From: Archilochus colubris
Taxonomy: Eukaryota; Chordata; Aves; Apodiformes; Trochilidae
Length of the DNA stretch: 64,000 nt
NCBI GenBank assembly: GCA_023079485.1
Contig: CM041097.1
Span: 14,851,561-14,915,560, forward strand
Direction of reading: 5' to 3'
Below the pieces are notes generated by a model. That model saw only the letters and a program-made list of their open reading frames with translations, did not search any database and was not told where the DNA came from. Below, piece by piece: positions 57,131 to 64,000 of this stretch (position 1 is the first letter of the stretch; each line of letters begins with the position of its first letter). The position numbers and the translations under genes were made by a program.

Positions 57131-59394
57131 TTAAAATAGCACTCAAGCCTTAGAAATTTTCAAAATCCAAACTACACCTGGATAAGAATTTTGCAGGTGC
57201 CTCTTCCAGAGGTGAATGAGATCTGTGGATTTATACAAATATTTCCAACTGACCTCTCCAGCCTATCACAGAATCCATAAGACCAGAACATCAGCTCCAT
57301 GTGTTCTTGGGTCTGTGACTTGTGCTTGTATAGAAACCAGCACAGCAAAAGGTGAATTCTACCAGTGCATAGTAGAGGTAGAAATACATTTATAAACATT
57401 AAAAAAAAAGAAAATAAAAATGCTAAAAGACTTAAGCTACTTGTACCTGGCTGTAGGTACACATAATTAGTATGAACAAGCAGAATCAACTCCTGGCAAT
57501 AGCAGTAAGCCACATTTGACTTTGTCAGAGGCTGTCTGGTCTGCTAATTGCAAAAGAGGACTGGGAGCTTTCCAGAACTTTGAATGTAACAGAATTATCA
57601 AAAAGCAGATGAGCACTGGAAATTAATTACTGAAGGAGACTGGCCAAAGCAAAGGCAAAATTAGCAGCTGTCTCTTTCACTGCCATCAGCAGGTGAGCTG
57701 AAGGTTTAATTATTTAATACTTTTAATAATTAAAAAATAATTATGCTTTAAGTATTTTCAAACAAATACTTCATGTAACTTCGTTTCACAAATATATACA
57801 AGATTTGTGAACTAGAGCAATACCTTTATGGATCTATAAATTATCTTTAGCCAGAAATCTTAGGATTTAACCAGAAGTGATTGTATTAGGCCAAACTGCA
57901 CCAATAAGGATGGTAGAGAAGGTCAACTTGTTATAAAGAACTAAAGATTTTTCATGCAAAACCTCAATCTCCTTCGATTCCTGCTGAGACCTGTGGCAGG
58001 CAGGGATGCCAGGCCTGGCCTTACATGTGTATGGCATAGGGATATTGAGCATCACAGCTCCCACTGCAGCATCTCCCAGTGTCCAAGTGTCTCCTGGGAG
58101 CAGAAGCAGCAGCTCCCTGACTCCTCTCTTCCCTGAGGATGGTTCATTGCTGATGTTACAGTAGCTAGTTAGAGAAAAAGCACACTTCTATTTTTAATGG
58201 CTGTACAATGCCAGGGATTTTTTATCCTGGAACTTGGTTCTCATTTTCCAGAAAGCCATATGGGTTTTTTTGCACTCTAAGCAGCTTTATTTAATATGGA
58301 AAGTAGAATATCTTTTAAAACAGAAACCAGCTGCGTAGTTTATGGGTATCATCATATGGCTCTGCTTTTTGTTTCCTTACTTAACTGGAGTTTGGGGTTT
58401 CCAAGTTGCCAAGCTGCTAACACAAGTAAATGGAGTTTATTAGAGACAGTGTTTGTTGAACAATAACATTTTATATAGTCTGTCAGTGTCTAGTACCTTA
58501 GATGAGTTACACATTTCTGTTCTCTATTTTTGCACTGATTTTTTTGGCACTTTAGGTTCCTTTTTCAGCTGTGGGCACCAAAAAGCAAAATCAAAGATAT
58601 GATACTGTGCTTGCTTATGCCTAAAATCTGCAAAGCAGCTCCTGACCAAAGTCATCCAAATGTCTGAACAGAATCAAGCCTCCAAGGGTTAATCCCACAG
58701 TGCCTTTTGACTGAGTTTAGTCAGCAGGAAGGGATTGGATGGCAGATGAAATACCTCCCCAAGAGATCTCTTCCAAGAGAGGGGCCCCTTTGCCCAGTTG
58801 TAAAAGATAATGTGTCCATCAAAGGCTGTCCCACAGCAGTAACCTAGACTGGGGTGGGTGCAAAGTGCCTCTCCCCTTCCAAAGGCCTGCTCAGCCTCTC
58901 CCTACAGCTTTGGAGCATCACAGAATTAGGAGAAAACAACTCTTCCAGCCTAGGATGTCTCTGGAAGTTGCTCTGAGGGCTGTTTGTATGTGGCTCCCAC
59001 AGGCATCAAATTCAATCCCAGCTGGATGTCCCAAAGTGAGCACAGCTTCTGCTTGGTCCTTTTAGTGGTTAAACTGCATGACCAAAAGCAATTGAAATGT
59101 TGCAGAAGAGGTGAAGTGAGGGCTGTTCATAGCAGCACAGTTCTCCGTTTCTTCTTTGTGCTCTGCAAATATTGTGAGTCAGCTCTGGTAGATATCTTTA
59201 TCTTATCTCTTGCTCTTCTTCCTCTAATCACAAAAGATTCATGCACTGCCAACTTGAAACAGCAGGCTTGCTTTTAATAGCACGTTACTAACTTCAGATG
59301 TCATTAGTGCTCCCTTTCACCAGGATTCCCCTAGGTATTGGAGGAACTAAGCTTTTAAACAAATGCTCTGTGGGTGCAGCCACAGCCATGCAGA
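57131..59394. other. Non-coding stretch, no gene recognised
   Basis: No gene seen. An open frame at 57172-57513 (minus, 113 codons) lacks a domain. Items: an AT-rich patch at 57705-57745, a MEF2-type word CTATTTTTAA at 58188-58197, and two perfect palindromes (AAGAGATCTCTT at 58761, AGGGGCCCCT at 58780). Confidence 0.6.
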
Positions 59395-59790
59395 ACAGGG
59401 CTTACACCCAGCTCCTTCCCTGCTCGGGAATTACGGCTTCTTCGACTACTGCTAACTCAGCTCTGAAGGAGGTGATTTATCTTCACGGTTCATAAAAATA
59501 GTTTTTGGAAAAAATTTCCCTTTTCCTGTCCCCCTTTGGAATAACCAGATTGCAGCATGTGTCAGATTTGAAAACAAATATGGCCTGGAAAATAATATCT
59601 TTGGATTTCCCCCACTCATACCTTTTGCTCTACACAATGGCTTCACTCCCAGCTCTAAATTAGCTGAGTGCTATGCTAGCAATATACTTCACATACAGAC
59701 TGAGAGCAAGGCATAAATAATTCCAGCCAAGGGGCTCAGTAGATATTTCTTTGCCAAGTATTAACTGTTGCTAGAAGGTAATGTTAATTC
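59395..59790. promoter_or_regulatory. Candidate conserved non-coding patches (weak)
   Basis: Two patches. At 59420-59490, CTGCTCGGGAATTACGGC, TTCTTCGACTACTGC and TTCACGG retain four CpGs. At 59650-59790, CTAAATTAGCTGAGTGC, GGCATAAATAATTCC, CAGTAGATATTTC and GTAATGTTAATTCCCCC give homeodomain-like cores. The sequence between them looks ordinary. Inference only. Confidence 0.22.
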
Positions 59791-60389
59791 CCCCAGTTTT
59801 AGGAGGCCCTCACTAATAGAAAAGGTTTCAGTGCTTTATGTTTTTGAGTGATCTTAAAAGTTAGAAAAATTACTTGCACTGTGAGGAACTTGTGAAATTC
59901 AATAATGTTTAGCAATTTCTTTTCAGTTTATGCATTTCAGCATAACTGATGCACGACTCCTGTGCAATGAGCTGTGTCACATGTCTGAGGGAGCTCTTAA
60001 TCTCTATCTTTGTGCAGGAGAGCAGAGTGTGTCCCTGGCTCTTCTATTGCCTTTTCTTAGAGGTATTTTTGAGTTGTTCCTTAAATAATTGCAGCACATA
60101 GGTACAGGATTCATGGCTGAGGAATCCACAATTAGGCACTCTTGAGACACAGAACAAAAGAACTGCATCTGTCCCAAAGCTACAACAGCTTTTTTTTTTT
60201 TTTTCTTTTCGAAAAGGTCAGAACAAGGTTCTGATCCTTTCAAATAACATATATGCCTAACACAACACTGTGAAAGCTCCAACTAAGTCAATAAAGACAG
60301 TAACCATGCAAAAACTGGAACATATGAGTGTATTTTTGCAAGTCTGAGGAATGAGGAAAAGCAAATGTATCCCCCTGGGTCTCAGCAAT
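59791..60389. other. Non-coding stretch with T15 tract
   Basis: Poly-T (15) at about 60190-60204. No gene or transposon recognised. Confidence 0.65.
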
Positions 60390-60480
60390 CAGATAGCATC
60401 CGTATTAATAACGTGCAAAACCCAGCGCGGCGCACAGAAACCATAAAAACGTGAGCAGTTGGAGACGAGTTCCTATGTAC
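60390..60480. promoter_or_regulatory. Short CpG cluster
   Basis: Seven CpGs in about 75 bp (CATCCGTATTAATAACGTGC, CCCAGCGCGGCGCACAG, AAAACGTGAGC, GGAGACGAG). It also carries a homeodomain ATTAAT and a CDX-like CCATAAA. The surrounding kilobase is CpG-poor. It looks like a small constrained or unmethylated regulatory site; no adjoining exon is recognised. Confidence 0.32.
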
Positions 60481-63400
60481 AGAATTCTCTTGCTCTCAGA
60501 GGTATATCCATTGATATCTACACACAAATCAACCGTAACAATAAGAATTTGTTTGGCACAAGCTTCCAGCAACTAATGGATAACACAGACCAAAAATGCC
60601 TTTCTTGCCTTTTGTTAGCTCCGGAATGCTGTTCCTCACTGGAGACTTCCACAGCAGAAACGTACCCTGGGGCAAAACTGGGAGGGTAGCTAGAGCTAAC
60701 CCATCTTTGTCTACAGAAACCTTCTAGCCACATAAATGTGTTTTACAGATGTCCAATGGTGATTTACTCAGCCTAGAAGAATAGCACGAAGAGGGGTGCT
60801 GGGTTTAATGTGCAGCCAGCAAGCTGCTTGTCACCACCACCTGCAGCTCAAGCAGACACTGGGGAGCATTTCACAGCCAAGTGGTCTGATCCTCTCTTGC
60901 TGGCAGGAGGTGGTGCCAGCTCCACCTTTCAGGTGTTGGCCAGCATGAAGGGGTGATCCTGCCTTTAGTCCTGGGGTGCAAGTGCTGCTGCCAGATCTAT
61001 GGCCCCTTGTGTTCCACTTCTGGAACAGATGGAGCTCTAAGCAAAGAATACTGCAAAATTTGAGACATAACTCCAGCAGGAGCTAGGGAAACAGAAATAT
61101 CCTCACAGTGCAGCTCTAGATGACAGACAAATTTGAGCCTTGCTCTTCTTCCAGCACAAGCATTTGTGTCCTGCCAGAATCTGGCACTTGGCTTGGAAAG
61201 GGAAATTACTAGTCCTTTCCTGCAAGTCAATTACTGCTGGTTCATTCCCAGATAAGCTGGAGAAGGCCTGCCAAGAGGCCATGAATACATTCAAGGCCAA
61301 GTTTCTACAGGTGCCTGTGTAGTTACAGTCATCTCCAAGTTGCCACACTATACAGAGTCCAGGAACACATGCACCAGCTAGAGGGAGTAAAAAAGCAGCA
61401 TTAAGGAAGCTATTAAATTCATGTCTGTTTCCTAAGAACATGGAGTGTAATTTGTGGAAACATCCTTGACATTGGTCAGAGCAAAAGAGGTATTTCAGAT
61501 ACATAATGAGAAATTGGACAAGTGTCTTAACTTCCTTCCCCCCAGCTTCTGGAGTGATTTACAACATCCTCCTAGTAAAGGATCCAGAATTATTTGAAGG
61601 GGGAAAAAAGACTTGTTGGAAGATTAAAGACATCATTGAGTTTGCCAAAGCTAACAAAAGGACTCAAAGCTCATCTACTCCTCACTGGAAGCAGAGATCA
61701 GACTTCTGGTTAGTAGGAGAGCTGGTACCAGTTTGTGCAATTGCAAAGAGGCTCCAAGTTCCTCTTAAAAATGAATCAACTTACAAACCCACTTTTCACC
61801 ATCTGAACCAAAGTCCTCTGCAGGAAGGAGTTACTAATGACTAATAATTTAGAAAGGAAAAAGGAACAATTCAATGAGATAACTTGCTAGGGCATGGCCC
61901 TGCTCTCACCCACGCAGAGATCTGCCCTTGTCCCCAGTGGGCCAGGTCCCTTGTCCCAGCATGAGACACCAATGATGGTAACTTGAACAGTGCCCAACAA
62001 TATCCCAGCACTGGCAAGTCCTATTTCCTCTGCCCATGATACTCAAAGCCTCACTGAGTGAAGTTTTCCATCCTTAGGTTCTCACACATTGTCCCTGAAG
62101 AATATGCCCAGAACTAGAAGCTATTTTTCAGCCTAAAGATTTTTCCTACATCCCCAGTCCAATGCTCTTTCTTTTGTCTCTTTGTTAATAATTCAATTAT
62201 CAACCTGTGCAGCAGTTAGATGAGACATTTCCAGTATCTGGGATTTCTCTTGGTGAATTGTATGTGCAATACTGCTTCCCTTTCTGTTTTCCATGGTAAT
62301 AACATTAAATTTAATTTTAACCAATGTGGCTTTTAATGCAGCACATGCTTCTTTTTGATACCAAGGTTAAACAAATAATGCAGCCTTGGTCACTGTTAGT
62401 CTTTCAAAACAGTCAGGCATTGAGGATTAGCTGATTTTCTTAAAAAAAATTTTTTAAAAAATCAAGAGAATGAATTAGATATATCAAGGATTTTTCTGTT
62501 TAGCTTTATGGATATAGAGCCTTGAAGGTCATCTTTAAACCCAAGATGAATCCAACCATGAAGATGAAAAATTGTATGTAGGAAAAGAGAAGCTGAGGCT
62601 TCCAGGAAAGTAGGAACATTTTAAGAAGCTTGAAGTCATGGGTGGAACAGCAATAAAGTGGCACTCTAACAACACTGTTCTGATAACACTGCAGGACTCA
62701 TTAGCTTACAACAGAGTTTATATCAACTTTATTTGAAAAGGTTCAAAACCAGAAGACCTACAGCCATGCATTTCTGAAAGAGCTGCAGGAGCTTCTCCAG
62801 GAAACCTCTCTGCAGGGATAGGTCCCTTGTATCACTGTTATCAGGCTAAATAAATTTATCTGAAGCACTGTGGGTGGTACAGGCACATGAGGCTGAGGTG
62901 AATAAAAGTATTAAAGCAATCAGAGGGTTTCTGTCCTGGTGAATCTCTGCAGTCAGGACCTGGAGGTGATGGAAAGCTTGAGCAGCCTGGCAGGAAACTG
63001 CTGTCTTGCTTTACAGGGTGATACCAGGAAAGCACCATTAGAATCTGAGAGACAATACTAGAATATTTGTTTGAACATCTTTGTCAAAGATGGTGTTTAT
63101 ACTGCTGCTAAGCCTGTTAGAGGGTTGTATTTAGAAGAGGCTCAAGCTGTATTTAGAACAGGTTTGTCTCTGTTACTCAAACATCTATGCTGTGAGATAC
63201 CAGCTCAAAGGACTTAGTGAGAATGCATTGATGCTGAAGAGAATTTCATCAAGAAAGGTTTCTCAGCTCCTGGACAGTATCTCTCAGCAAAGACCAAGAG
63301 AAATTTGCCACAGGGGAAGGAATGGCTTGCCTCTTCTGCAGCTCATCAGGAGCATGGGAGAACCAAATTCAAGAGGTGGCACCATGACTCAGAGCAAGCT

Positions 63401-64000
63401 GCACCTCCCAAAGCCCACGCAACTAGCCTTGCCCTAGGGCTCTCTGTTATTCCTGAAGAGGGTCTTTCAGGTTTTTTCTTTGTTGGTTTGGTTTTTTGGG
63501 GGTTTTTTGCAGAACCTTTGGGAGGCCTTGAGCTAACGCAGAACACAAAAATCTCCAAAATCTAGAAAATCTTTGGGCACGAGAAGCCTGTTTCTCTCCC
63601 AGCTCTTCATATTGGGTTTTTGTCTGTTTTTTCTTTTTTTTCCCCTGAAGCTATTTATTCAACAAGAACTGGAGGTTTTAGAAAGCAAGACTGCAAAGAA
63701 ATCACTGATGACTCCTCCTCTTCACAAGTCATTCCAGAACTTCAATCAATACCAGTATCCCAACTAGATCAAAGCAGTGGTGCTATTGCTCTGCTCTCAG
63801 CTGCATGGTCACCTACCAACACTATCACATGATTTCGTCTTCCAGTTTAGTCTGCCTAGAGGAAAGGCCCAAAATTGCTTAGAAAATGCTGGTTGCTGCC
63901 TTCTGTCCCCTCATTAACAAGGGACTGTCAGTCCACACATTTGCAGTCCCTGACTTGGTAAGTTTTTAGGAGCCAATAGCTTGGCACACAGACCCTATGA
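60481..64000. other. Non-coding stretch, no gene recognised
   Basis: No exon, transposon or RNA gene recognised up to the window edge. Open frames at 61103-61504 (minus, 133 codons) and 61506-61844 (plus, 112 codons) have no domain I recognise. A short AT-rich block at 62290-62345 has homeodomain-like words. A near-palindromic A/T block lies at 62433-62463. G/T-rich low complexity is at 63468-63508. Confidence 0.6.

Noticed and set aside
58188..58197. MEF2-type word CTATTTTTAA
   Set aside because: A single 10-bp AT-rich match is expected several times by chance in this composition.
61506..61844. 112-codon open frame with a soluble-protein-like composition
   Set aside because: No family recognised and no splice context. 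A protein search would be decisive, but I cannot run one.
1..64000. tRNA, rRNA, snRNA, CRISPR array, bacterial promoter or terminator, LTR retrovirus, DNA transposon
   Set aside because: Looked for by eye on both strands; no cloverleaf boxes, direct-repeat arrays, LTR pairs or terminal inverted repeats that I could support.

Overview
This window looks like non-coding vertebrate nuclear DNA, most likely from a bird. It is AT-leaning and CpG-depleted. The only transposons I can recognise are CR1 LINE fragments, the dominant avian and reptilian retroposon, including a copy ending in the CR1-specific ATTCTATG octamers. I see no Alu, L1 or mammalian SINEs. Low repeat density and CR1-only content favour a bird over a crocodilian or turtle. 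Species and locus cannot be named from the sequence.

I find no protein-coding exon I can support, and no tRNA, rRNA, CRISPR or bacterial-type feature. The longest open frames (about 100 to 206 codons) are low-complexity, reverse-complement shadows, or lack any family motif. The one recognisable protein-coding sequence is the decayed 3' end of a CR1 reverse transcriptase gene at 39190-39973.

Layout. 1-15.7 kb: unremarkable sequence with two 5'-truncated CR1 tails (2.4 and 11.1 kb). 15.7-25.3 kb: a degraded minus-strand CR1, a non-coding stretch that reads like a conserved element (16.6-17.2 kb), an RFX X-box-like site (19.73 kb), a degraded plus-strand CR1 (22 kb) and a homeodomain plus POU octamer pair (25.3 kb). 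30.5-36.5 kb: a helically phased A7C3 satellite, enhancer-like blocks near 31.7 and 34.6-35.3 kb, and a 111-bp tandem duplication at 36.26 kb. 39.2-40.05 kb: the best-preserved CR1. 43.74-44.11 kb: a small weak CpG-island-like element. 49.45 kb: a 22-bp minisatellite. 51.9-53.1 kb: a dense run of enhancer-like AT-rich blocks. 53.1-64 kb: mostly featureless, with small CpG-retaining patches near 57.0, 59.4 and 60.4 kb.

The simplest reading is an intergenic desert or a very large intron, possibly with distal regulatory elements. The regulatory calls are pattern-based, made without any alignment, and are scored low. I did not find a convincing new biological system. The best leads are the CpG-retaining element at 43.9 kb, the phased A-tract satellite at 30.6 kb, the duplication at 36.3 kb, the X-box at 19.7 kb and the element cluster at 52 kb.
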